Assembly (NCBI GenBank): GCA_033030425.1
Contig: JAUFSD010000020.1
Span: 868,001 to 932,000, forward strand
Length of the DNA: 64,000 nucleotides
From: Verpa conica
Taxonomy: Eukaryota; Ascomycota; Pezizomycetes; Pezizales; Morchellaceae
Direction of reading: 5' to 3'
Both the position numbers and the translations under genes were made by a program. A model generated the notes under the pieces. That model did not search any database. It saw only the letters and a list, made by a program, of their open reading frames with translations, and was not told where the DNA came from. This document shows, one piece after another, positions 24,210-34,110 of this stretch. How positions within the stretch are numbered: position 1 is the stretch's first letter; every line of letters begins with the position of its first letter.

Positions 24210-25404
24210 AAAACAATCATGAGATTATTCTCTTCACTATTATGCAATACTACTTCTCTTTCCCCTAGACCCACCTCTCCATTGTCACCACCTCCGCCAA
24301 CCCCACCCAATCCTCCACCTCTTCCTTCACCCGCCCCTACTCCCCCCTCCACCCGCTCCTCCTCAGTGTTCGCAACCGTCCGGGGCCCCCGGTAGGACCT
24401 CACAGGGTAGCTGTGGTAAACCCAGAACGGTACGAACTATAGCTCACAGTCCGTCACAGGCGAGGACTACGAGGACCGTAGGGCCCTGGACATTTTTCAA
24501 GGAATATTTTGGACCATTCTGGTGGAACAAAATGTAGTATTTCCTGCCAACTACAGCCTAAGTAGGAGTAGGTAGAGTCTGATACCCGCTTTCGATGAGA
24601 TGAAACCCTAGCCCTGAGGGCTTGGCCCCCTGTAGGGCCCTATGCAGTCCATATCCCTTATCCCTTACACCCTGGATGGCCCCGAAAAGAAGCTGAGATG
24701 GACTATACAGTCACACGGCATCCGGTCCTGGCCTCAGGACGGACGGACTGCCCCGTTGCGAACACTGCCCCTCCTCCCACTCCTCCACCCCTCCCAGTAC
24801 CCGCTCCCCCGCTTTCCCCCCTACCCACTCCTTCCACTCCTCCATTCTCTCTACCACCTTCACCTCCACCGCCTCCTTCTCCATCCGCCTCTTCACCCAC
24901 CCCATGTATAATTGTGTCCCTGCTGAATTCGTTAGTTGTGGATCAATATCAAACTTGGGCATGATCGTACGTGGACTCTGAATAGCCTGAGCCATACTAT
25001 TATAAAACTAGATAAAGCATCTTAGATGCTGTGCCATTAGGTCCCGCTTCATTAGCCGCATATCTACGTTCTTTCTGGTCCTCAGCGTTCAACGATCCAT
25101 CTGCCGATTTGTATTTGGTCAGTAAACACTTTGAGGTGTTTACTTTGGCTTTGAGCCGGACAAGACCTTTTTTGGCGGCTGTATCGGCTGTATCGGCTCC
25201 CAGGAGGTTTTGACCTTCAAAAGTCTGTACATTGTCTATAACTTCAATCATCATTTCAATCTGTCGTATATTCCCTTTGATTACACTACCCTCTAATGTA
25301 GAGAAGGGCAGATACAGTGTTGCAACCCTTGTGGCCAGCACGATAGGCATCTGGGCCGCTCCTAAAGAGGTGGGCGTAATGCCCGCTATTTCGATACCTG
25401 TAAT
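24210..25404 (-). pseudogene. Orphan gene with E/G-rich tail, broken by a hAT MITE
   Basis: Minus-strand coding appears to start after a TTACAG acceptor near 25405. It runs IEIAGITPTSLGAAQMPIVL through NIRQIEMMIEVIDNVQTFEG and a Lys-rich segment to GPNGTASKML (stop at 25000). A second frame, one base shifted, continues with MAQAIQSPRTIMPKFDIDPQ, then a charged helical KRRMEKEAVEVKVVERMEEW. The frame then meets the MITE at 24364-24767. Removing the MITE and one 8-bp flank keeps the frame, which goes on as RVEGGVGAGEGRGGGLGG to LREVVLHNSEENN-like residues. No family recognised; the 5' exon is not found. The one-base shift near 25000 may be an intron I missed or a true mutation. Confidence 0.45.
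24364..24767. mobile_element. hAT-like MITE, CAGTG-end family, copy 4
   Basis: A 404-bp element with ends CAGTGTTCGCAACCGTCCGG and CCCCGTTGCGAACACTG. The flanks are CTCCTCCT (24356-24363) and CCCCTCCT (24768-24775), seven of eight matching. It is inserted in the E/G-rich coding region of the minus-strand gene around it. Confidence 0.85.
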
Positions 25405-26008
25405 TATTTCCAGAAGTTAATAAAGGAAGTTCCTTTCAACAGTGTGAGCGAGTGGGGGAAGGGGGTGAACCTTCGATAGGTATTTTGTAAAGATTGATTC
25501 CGCATTATACATAATTAAGGTGGGGGGGCAAAATATCCTGCATATAAAGCCCCCTGCCACGGGATTCAAGCATAGGGGATGAGCACGAGACTAGGCTGAT
25601 ATCTAATATGGCCAGCAGTGTATTAAATCATATGACAGTCTGAAAGCGAGGGAACTTCCTCTCCCAAAGACCTTCTACCGTCCGAATAAATATTCATTTC
25701 AAGTACATATAAATTAAGTCAATTTTGCAGGTACAAACAATTGCTTATTGAAAGGGGGACTTTCTCATAGTTTTCTCTTAATCATACAGGATTCCTTTTA
25801 ACTGCTATATACAATTCCAGGCGGTGTTGCCGGGTTGTACTAGATTCACCTACATGTAACACTGCGATCACGAAATATCACTCATACTGCCGTGGACTAG
25901 TATTGTTAAGGTAGTAGGCGTTGTGAAATGGAATACAGGTCGGAAGTCACAAAATGTAATTGGTAAGAGTAATGTGCTAATCGCCATTATTGGAGGTTTA
26001 TCAATGCA
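25405..26008. other. Intergenic, no gene seen
   Basis: A/T-leaning, short frames only. It contains an ATCACGAAATATCACTCA motif near 25867-25884, one of the recurrent TATCACTCGG-like sites, and ends in TCAATGCA, the left target duplication of the next MITE. Confidence 0.4.
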
Positions 26009-26161
26009 CAGAGTTTTAAATGGGCCGGCCCGGGCTCAAAACTAGGGTGGCCCGGCCTGGCCCAATAATTGATTTAGTATGGTGATTGCTGGCCCGGGCC
26101 ACATAAAAGGGGAGTGGACCGGCCCGAAATTAATTAATGGGCCGGCCCATTTAAACCTCTG
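26009..26161. mobile_element. hAT-like MITE, CAGAG-end family, copy 1, perfect TSD
   Basis: A 153-bp element with ends CAGAGTTTTAAATGGGCCGG and GGCCCATTTAAACCTCTG, and internal GGCCCGGGCC palindromes. It is flanked by a perfect 8-bp duplication TCAATGCA (26001-26008 and 26162-26169). It is an almost identical inverted copy of 38581-38733. Confidence 0.92.
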
Positions 26162-26169
26162 TCAATGCA

Positions 26170-27862
26170 TCCTATGTATGGTATTACATGGTTCCCCACA
26201 ATATATGATTACGTATTGCCATTAGTGATATTATCGATAACTTTCAGCCGCAGATTCAACCCCGGTACCCCGTATACGAGCATTACTAAGCAATACCGCT
26301 GGAGGAGGGGTTGGAGAAACGCTGATCTCCAGCGCATCTGCTGTAACTGGTAAAATCCTGTGTGAGCGATGCCGCGAGACCAATGGCAGTGACACAAACA
26401 GCAGAACCGATTTAAGAGCTGTTGGTGGTGTAACTATCATGCGAGACTAGGTAATGTATAAAAAAATATAAATTGAGTCCCCACAAATATAATATTGTAT
26501 ATTTAACAATATCTATACCGGGGTGATCACGGCTGTTGGTTGTGCGACTGATCACAGCGTCGATAGGGGAGACAGAGAGCGGGTACAAAGTGAGAATAAC
26601 GCCATGCCTAAGGGTCGGGCCCCCCTAAAATTGGGGATACAATCAGTAATGTAATCAAAGCATCGGCTGGAAATACAGGCTGTTAAGGAACGATCACTCG
26701 GTACCCATATTTCCTGCAGGCCGCATTGTAGAAGCCGGAGCCCAGCATGCATAAGGACACCCGGCTAGCCTTAATACTTTTGAACAGAATAGTTTATAGA
26801 GAATATAAGTTCCATGCAAATTTCAATACATATGATGTACAGCCACTCTCCAGATGCTTTTGTTATTCAGAGAATGTCTAAGAAATTTACCCACGATTGC
26901 GTGGGAACTCTAGGTGACATAGTGGGCCGAAGAAGATAAAAGGGAGTATTGCAGGAAGACATCTGACTGTGGTGAGCAGATGTGGCCTCAAGGAACCGAA
27001 ATGGCAATTACGGGAGGGTGTCAGGAGTATTGACCAGAGGTGAAGAGAAAATTCTCATATCCTACAAGGCTCAAGGAGAGTATATTCGTTCAGTTTTTGT
27101 AAGTGGAAGAGCGTCTAAATTCGTAAAAAAAAGGGAGAAGGACCGCGCCCGTGAGGAAATGAACCTCACTCTCTTCCTCGGCCGTTTTTCGCCAACCAGT
27201 GGGGTTCATTCAAAGAAGCTGCCATTACGCCATGGACGCGGTGAAAGCTTTCCTATTGTAGCGTCATTTAACGTGCCGCACTCTATTGTTTGAGCCCCCA
27301 TGCGCAGTAGCACCAGTAAGAGCGTAGGGCTCATCCCGAATAGCCTTGGTCCATCAAAGGTAAATGAGCTCCTTTCAAAGTTTAGGATGAGCCGCTGTGA
27401 TTTTTAGTGTGTAGTAAAATCTCATGGAAGTACTCTATGATACCGCGGTAAAGGGTAGGATACAGCGGTAAAAGATAGGTCTCTGGAGTAAAATTCCGGC
27501 CACTGTTGTTGATATTCGAAGCCTAGTATACAACTTGGACAGTTTCACCGGGCCCACAGGTCATGAGCTGATATATTCGTGGTGGAGGAGGTCCCAGGTG
27601 GCGCAAAAAACCCATACGGTCATCAGAGTTCAAAAGTTCATCATAAGATCTTCCAAATGAAAAGACAACAAGTTCAAACCATGTTTCATCCTATGAAACC
27701 CTATCAATTTAATACAAGAATTACACACTTTAGTTGTTGGTATCTGCGTTTTAGTGAAATCTTTAAGCTAAGTTAACACTGCCGTGTATTTCTTTCCGGG
27801 CTCCTGAGACATATTTCGCTATTTGAGACTTATCTGATGATGAACACTTTGCATGGTGGCTA
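26170..27862. other. No confident gene; one orphan frame at 26982-27293
   Basis: The plus frame at 26982-27293 encodes about 100 residues rich in Arg/Lys/Glu (GEEKILISYKAQGEYIRSVF, then KKREKDRAREEMN), but its first ATG context and homology are unknown and no paralogue is in the window. All other frames are short. Confidence 0.35.
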
Positions 27863-28384
27863 TATTCTAGTCCATTGGGGAACACCGCTTATCCAGGAAC
27901 GCTCCTGGATAGACCGGTCCACCAGGGAACGGAATCATATACCGGAAGAACCACTACCACCCATATTTTATGTATGGGAGGAGCAGTGCTATCCTATATC
28001 ACCATAATCAACTGAATATGATCATGCACTCTTACTCATATATCATAACAGTAGGGGCTACTGCATAGATAAATCTATAAGGAGAGTTAATTACAGGTAG
28101 CAGGAAAGCACTTTTGAAATGGACCATATGGAGGAATAAGCCCTCATGAGTCATTGTTTATGGTCTCCATCTTCCAGGTCCAAAATATTTAGGTACAGAT
28201 ATTTTTTTTGTTGTGTAGACTGGCATTGCTCCTGGGTGGACTGGGGCGTTCCTGAGTAAGCTGGCCCTTATACGGTATATGATTCCGTTCCCTGGTGGAC
28301 CTGTCTATCCAGGAACGTTCCTCAATGGACCGATCTGCCAGAGAACGTTCCTGGATAAGCAGCGTTCCCTGAATGGACTAGAAC
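27863..28384. mobile_element. MITE with TGTTCTAG-type ends, copy C
   Basis: A 522-bp element. The left end is TATTCTAGTCCATTGGGG and the right end is CTGAATGGACTAGAACA, with long imperfect inverted repeats that include GGAATCATATACCG and its inverse. The middle is A/T-rich and non-coding. No clear target duplication. Confidence 0.78.
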
Positions 28385-28809
28385 ATTGTTTGAAGGGTAG
28401 ATGCATTTGTCTATATCCAGATAATATAATCCCCACATGACACGACCACCACAGGATTCCGGCCACCTCAAACTTTTCTCAAATCCATTAAGCAAAACTA
28501 ATACAACTAGGTCATTTAGTATACTGCCGGTCGGCCGTAGGATTAGTAACATATCATTATGCTGGCGCAGACATGGTATTGATCTCTTACAGCAACTAGT
28601 ATGTTTTTTTAAAGACCAACTTTACAGTCAGCTCCGGTATGAGAGGCTCGATAACACTCCCTGTGGCCCTCGGTAAGTCGTGGGTACTCTCTCTGCCCCC
28701 CGTATATCAGATGTTATCTGATGTTGTTTTATATATCTAGGTACGCAATTCACACTAATTGTCCTGTTTAGAAAGGTTTATCTTTATCGTACTATGCCGG
28801 AAATCTCAG
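28385..28809. other. Short gap before membrane pseudogene
   Basis: Plus and minus short frames only; likely the 3' flank of the minus-strand pseudogene that follows. Confidence 0.4.
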
Positions 28810-29105
28810 CAAAACACCCAACTAGATAACTGTGCAAACCTGATCCTCTAAAATCATTTTTCCAACCACAACAAAACCCCCAATTGTCCCGACCGACAAG
28901 GAGGCTACAATAAGAGACGATATCACAAGTCTCGTCATGATGGGAGAAATCGACCGTGGTAACCATCCCATGACCCTCCAGTAATCATTCCCCCATGCCC
29001 CGGAAAGCAAGCCACCAACTTGTCCCAAGATGAGCCATGCAAGAATCCAAGATCGCTGTGTTCTAGTGCTTTGGCGGGTTTCGAAACCTGTCAACAGCTG
29101 TATGA

Positions 29106-29227
29106 CAGAGGTTTAAATGGGCCGGCCCATTAATTAATTCGGGCCAGCAATCACCATACTAAATTAATTATTGGGCCAGGCCGGGCCACCCTAGCTTTGA
29201 GCCCGGGCCGGCCCATTTAAACCTCTG
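29106..29227. mobile_element. hAT-like MITE, CAGAG-end family, copy 2, in a coding exon
   Basis: 122 bp, with an internal deletion of 31 bp relative to the 153-bp copies. Ends CAGAGGTTTAAATGGGCCGG and GGCCCATTTAAACCTCTG. The 8-bp duplication CTGTATGA (29098-29105 and 29228-29235) is perfect. It splits the last exon of the membrane-gene copy between residues equivalent to YIII and LLTNF of the intact protein. Confidence 0.92.
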
Positions 29228-29680
29228 CTGTATGATCACATACGGTGCACTTATGACAAATGCCGCAACAAAGTATATAAGTACACGGATCATTGCCCAT
29301 ATTCCTTGGGTAAGCAGCGAATCTGTTTCAATCGAGAGGTGTTTTCACATACCGATGTCTCACTTTGTGGTAAAGTTCTATCCCTTTTGTTGAAGTCCCA
29401 ATTCCCATAGGCCACTCCAACAACCCCGCTAACCATGTCCTGAGCCTCCTCTTTCTATTCATCATCCATCTTGTCCTCTGTATTACTTGTGGTAGATCCC
29501 GTACGCTGGCGTTCTACATTCTCGCTAGTGGATTCATGGTCTTGCAACAATGGCTCCTCATGTGGTCCAGCTGGGTGTATAGTCGACCGACGGCTTGCTG
29601 GACTATCAGGCCCAGCCGGCTGTGCGCTTGATCGAGGTCTTGCCTGATTATCGACGTTGCTGTTTGTAGTTGTCGCTGGC

Positions 29681-30185
29681 TGTTCTAGTCCATTAAACAC
29701 CGCTTATCCAGGAACGTTCCTGAATAGATCAGTCCACCCGCGAAAGGTTTATTATACCGGAGATAATACCACTGTCTGTGGACCTTGGTACGGGGGGCAA
29801 CTCTGGAGTCTAGAGGTGTCAGTGCTATCTTATAACTTCCTAACCATATACTATGCATCTCTCACCCAGATATCATATCTTCTAAGGTACGGCTACTCCA
29901 TGTGCGAACCCAACTGGAGGAACTCTAGGCAACAGCTAATTACACATGAATCAGAGGAATAATCTCTTATATATCGTTATGTAGAGCCTCTAGCGTATGT
30001 GGCCACTATATGCAATTATGGATATTTCTTTTTGTGTAGACTGGCAGTGTTCCTGAGTGGACTGGCTCCTATGCGGTGTATAATTCTGTTCCCTGATGGA
30101 CCGGTTCATTCAGGAACATTCTCCAATGGGTCGGTCTATCCAGGAACATTCCTACAGAAGCGACGTTCCCCGATGGACTAGAACA
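29681..30185. mobile_element. MITE with TGTTCTAG-type ends, copy D
   Basis: A 505-bp element whose left end is TGTTCTAGTCCATTAAACAC and right end is CCCGATGGACTAGAACA. The inner part shares GGTACGG..AACTC blocks with copies A and C. It sits within the membrane pseudogene. No clear target duplication. Confidence 0.78.
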
Positions 30186-30632
30186 ATGGTTCGGCAGAAT
30201 CCATTTTTTGTTCTTGGTCAGGTTGTCTCAAGGTAGTTACTGCAAACCACCACCGAACTTTCGGGAGTTGATATCGAGGTTGAAGTGCCTGCCCCCTGAT
30301 CCCTACCCATCCGAGAAACCCGTACAGAGGGATTGAGTGTTAACCGTGTACATTGATCATGCTGAGTGGAGTGGAGGAAACAGTACACCCTCGGTACGGT
30401 GATGCTTACTCGGTATCGGAGTACACAGTGTCTGTGTTCTCAGAGCTATATGTAGTGCATCTTGCTTTTCCCACCGATAAAATACGATTGCTTGAAAAAC
30501 CCGGTATGCGCCTGAAAACGGCAACAAAATAGCAGTGAGTGATGCATGTGCCGAGCGCAACTTTTGTGAGCCGAGTGTATTGACCACAGTTAGGGCGTGG
30601 ATTATATAATTAAACAGGAAGAATTTCGCTGG

Positions 30633-30754
30633 GCGGTCTATTCAGGAACTCAGTGAACCAGGGAACGGCCCAGTCCATTTAGGAACGTTCCTCAGTGGAC
30701 CAGTCTATCCAGGGCCGTTCCTGGATAAGCGGCGTTACCTGAATGGACTAGAAC
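30633..30754. mobile_element. MITE with TGTTCTAG-type ends, copy E (truncated)
   Basis: Only the right half is present, from GGGCGGTCTATTCAGGAAC to CTGAATGGACTAGAAC. It cuts the first exon of the membrane pseudogene upstream of its AKFFLFNY segment. Confidence 0.65.
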
Positions 30755-32580
30755 TTATGTTCATATTTAAAGGACTAGATATTTGGGACTATGGCTTTTC
30801 GTGTGTAAAATATCATAAATTATTACTACACTACCCGAACCCGACGCTCATTCTTCTGATTCGACCAATAACTATCAGCTTTGATCAGTATTCCTCGTAG
30901 ATCCCTGGTCAGGCAATTAAGATACCGCGTTGTTCAGGCCTCCACTCTTGGCACTTTTTCTCCCAATGGTTAGTCTTTGCGACATCGAAGAATGAGATAT
31001 GACTGCGCATTGCGCACAAATGCGATATATAATCAACATGCAGTATCATTGAAAAATATGGTACGTAGTCTCTGATTGATGGCTAGAGCGTTACGTACTT
31101 TGATGATCGTGGTTTGCTAATGGTATCTCGGCTCGGGGCCTGATTAGGTCTATAACGAGTTCAGGTGCGACAGTGAAATCTGATACGATTTACTGCATAC
31201 AATCGCAGAGGTTGGGTCCGTTAATACCTATCCATCCCTGCCGCTGTATCTAGCTGGGCGTTGAGATTCACTCAATAAATTCAATAAATTCCACTGATAC
31301 GATTTCGACGGCTGTAGTGGGAACTATGATGACCGGATGATATTTAAACTATGAACACAGGATACTATTCTTAATTTATTGCGACAATGGGAGGTTTGTT
31401 ATCTGGAGCTTCACGGCATCTCACTCGTAGACGCGCTCATGGACTTTAGCATAGCTAGACTAGATAAATAAATTTGATAGAGCATAAACTCTAGCTAAGG
31501 GGATGTTCAAAAAAGGCCCTTTATACCCCTCTGGTTTATATTTACACTAGAAAGCCCATAATAGTAGATGAGTTATCATTTGAACGTCACGTGATGTATG
31601 CTTCTATGTTTGAGGATCCAGGAAACGGAACTCACTGTACCACAAGTAGTTTTCGTCGTACTAGCTATATGAGCCTAATCGATTAGCCATAAGATGAGAG
31701 ATAGTACCAGGAGGGATCCTTCTCTTAATTTTGCAGGACCATTAGTAATTTGTCGCCAAGTAGTTGATGACAACTCTCTCGGAGTTACAGAGGTCAATCT
31801 GAGAAGATTCCGAATAGATGTATACATGTGTTCATCATAGACGATAACTAGGAAGATATTCGGGAAAGATCCCCTATACCTTCGCTGGTTCATATATTCG
31901 CTACCTGCACCACGATAGTTGATGGTGTATCGTAGCATTAAAGTCAGGTGCTCTCTGTTTTTGAGAATCCAGCAAAGGCAACTCATAACACCATTTGAAG
32001 ATTTCTTTGTTCTAGTCTATAACAATATATTCCTATTGCATAATGAATCACTATCCTTCTGGCATATAGCCCGACAACCGCAACTTCCTATTTTGAAATC
32101 TTATAAGTCCCTTACGAAGGATTGATGACTGATCAATCTTGAATAAAATGAACCAGCACTTTCATCGACCTTCCAGCCTCATGGTTAGCACGAATCATCA
32201 AATATCACTCAGACCCTTGTAAGTAAGCTCTTAAATTTCACATGTATTTTAAAGCTAGCAAATGCGTACGCTCATCGCTATGGAAGTCAACCCCGACTTT
32301 AACTACCGAATACACTTTATTTCGCTTCATCTCACCTCCCACATCAATAGAGTCACCGCCAGAATTACCTGGGTCCTCATCGATTGGGGACTCCCAAGAG
32401 GGTACCCACTTCTAGTTTCCTGCACGACACTTGGAGCGACCCTAGGCCCCCTATAGCTGTTTCTGGAGTTATCAATAAGTCGACTTCCACCTCGGCAGTT
32501 ATAGTAATATCATGACTGTCGGATGTTGGTTAAATATGGGGGCTAGTACTAGATGGAATATTTACTGACGTGATAGACCA
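30755..32580. other. No gene; holds dispersed repeat R2a
   Basis: Short frames only. Positions about 31255-31670 match 35765-36135 (repeat R2). A further recurrent motif, AATATCACTC, is at about 32201-32210. Confidence 0.45.
31255..31670. repeat. Dispersed repeat R2, copy a
   Basis: Diverged copy of 35765-36135 in the same orientation. Landmarks shared are CTCACTCGTAGACGCGC, GTCACGTGAT and TTTGAGGATCCAGGAAACGG. The last part also matches one arm of the long palindrome at 51.3-51.5 kb. Confidence 0.7.
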
Positions 32581-33810
32581 TGCCCTACTCAATTCGGGAA
32601 CGCCGCTCATCCAGGAGCACCGCCGGTATACTAAGGAACACCGCTATTATATTTAACAGGGGAAAATTAATATCTTCATATTGTAAGTTGGAGACTCTAC
32701 GTAATAATATATGAGAACTTACTCCTACATATACGGCACTTAAGAGTGCTTTGACTGTGAACAATACTGCCCTCATAAATATATGTATTAGCCCCTCGTT
32801 AGTGGGTATTATATATGATGGAGAAATGTGGAGTATCTACCTAAGAAACTATAGAATAGTCGTGGCATCTTTAAAGCACTCTACTATTGCTCAGGCGAGA
32901 ATTATAGAGAGTGGTGGCCCTTCCGTAATAATAAACCGTTCTCTGGTGGACCGGTCTATTCAGGAACGCTCCTGTATGAGCGGTGTTCCCCCAATGAACT
33001 AGAACAGACATCCCATTAGTCTTGACCTGCACAGCGGCCTCCACGTCCTCAGGAGTACTGGCAGTGGCGGTAGATGTGGGCGCTGTGGTTCCTGGGTGTT
33101 CTATTGGCATCGAAGTTTCGTTATTATCAACAATATCAGGGGGTCCGTCCATCTTGGATGAGGCACGGCCTGCTGCTAAATTGGCCAGGAGAGATATGAT
33201 GAACTCCGATAACCTACTGAGGGTTGAAAGGTTCAAAAGGTCCACAGTTAGTGGAGATAGGCTTAGAAGAATATTAAAGATCTTTTTAAATACTCAGCTC
33301 CAGCAGGTTGGTCTGGTATTATGCTCCCCCTAGCTGGCGGTGAAACTCCATTTAGGAGTTGCTGAAAAATCCTCCGGAGGTCTGCTTACTGCTCTTTATT
33401 GTTGTCAGATACTTGCGTCACGTAATTATTGATAATACCGAAGTATTCTGCGATCTCCGTCAATCTCGAGTCCAAAGTCTTGGTCATTTGGTTCAAATAT
33501 ACGACAACAGAGTTCGTTTCCTTCTCGCCACAATCATTCCCCTTTCATTTGACTCCATCTACCTGACGACCCCCACCGGCAGTAACTAAATCGATCAATT
33601 AGTCTATCTAGCTTTGTCATTTGTACCTCAATTAACTCTTTCTGTCTTGAGTCAGCTGCGATATGAACTTGGATTTGGCCCTCGGGGTTGCTGCAGCATA
33701 ACTCTAGTTCTTTATTATGATTTTTTCCACTTCTAGCTGTAATTTGAGAGCTTGGAGTAGTTGATTTTGTCGATTTTGTCTAGGCATCTTTTCGTGGTGA
33801 AAAGATTAGA
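32460..33810 (-). pseudogene. Coiled-coil/acidic membrane-associated family, copy 1, broken by MITE F
   Basis: Read on the minus strand, there is a helical segment (LTQDRKELIEVQMTKLDRLI; then VYLNQMTKTLDSRLTEIAEY) and a short GVSPPARGSIIPDQPAG. A one-base frame change follows, then the hydrophobic SLSPLTVDLLNLSTLSRLSE and IISLLANLAAGRASSKMDGP. A Thr/Pro-rich tail runs to QVKTNGM, where MITE F (32581-33006) enters. Beyond it SDSHDITITAEVEVDLLITP may continue the tail. Related copies are at 38987-39870 and 40430-41165. Several in-frame stops show it is inactive. No known family. Confidence 0.5.
32581..33006. mobile_element. MITE with TGTTCTAG-type ends, copy F
   Basis: A 426-bp element. The left end is diverged (TGCCCTACTCAATTCGGG) and the right end is CCAATGAACTAGAACA. 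It contains GACCGGTCTATTCAGGAACG and lies in the tail of the surrounding pseudogene. Confidence 0.7.
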
Positions 33811-33837
33811 CCTAAAGTTATGGATGGGATGACGTGT

Positions 33838-34110
33838 GGTAGGTATGAATGCACTACACTCTAGAGTAGCGCTAGGACGTGATGTCATGGTTGGACTCTT
33901 AGTGGAGACTCCGAGAAGCCCAGGTTGCTGCTGTATTTGGCCACGTGGCTGGTAAGCTATTGGTTGGATTGGACAGTACCGTTGGCACTGATGGATCAAT
34001 GTCCGCGCGAATATGTATGATAGCTGAGTTACGACAGTCCACCCAGCCCATTCCTGTTATAGCTCTTGTAATAGGAATATCCCAATTCATTTGTAGACGC
34101 TGCTCAATGT
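33838..34110 (+). pseudogene. Ankyrin-repeat gene fragment, related to the 41.4-kb gene
   Basis: ATGAATGCACTACACT followed by GTAGCGCTAGG and CTCTTAGTGGAG match 42045-42105 of the F-box/ankyrin gene. The later TTGGATTGGACAGTACCGTT and CACTGATGGATC match its 42200-42230 segment (VGLDSTVDTDGS). The fragment has lost one ankyrin unit and shifts frame. It lies divergent to the coiled-coil family copy, the same arrangement as at 41 kb. Confidence 0.7.

Larger units (their letters stand above)
28810..30720 (-). pseudogene. Broken paralogue of the 16.6-kb membrane gene, three MITE insertions
   Basis: From 5' to 3' on the minus strand, four landmarks line up with the intact gene. AKFFLFNYIIHALTVVNTLG (about 30560-30628) matches its exon 1 VVKFFFLNYGLHALSV. 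SLTAILLPFSGAYRVFQAIV (about 30490) matches AIFLPFAGSQRALLTI. A Pro/Ser-rich linker (29684-29458) sits in place of its variable linker. WAMIRVLIYFVAAFVISAPY and, after the MITE, QSTRTQRSWILAWLILGQVG through SVGTIGGFVVVGKMI match its exon 3. MITEs at 30633-30754, 29681-30185 and 29106-29227 interrupt exon 1, the exon 2 region and exon 3. The conserved middle of exon 2 is missing. Removing the 122-bp MITE and one 8-bp flank rejoins the exon 3 frame exactly. Confidence 0.82.

Noticed and set aside
24698..24964. Plus-strand Pro-rich frame opposite the E/G-rich gene
   Set aside because: It is the antisense shadow of the purine-rich minus-strand coding region and crosses the MITE end.
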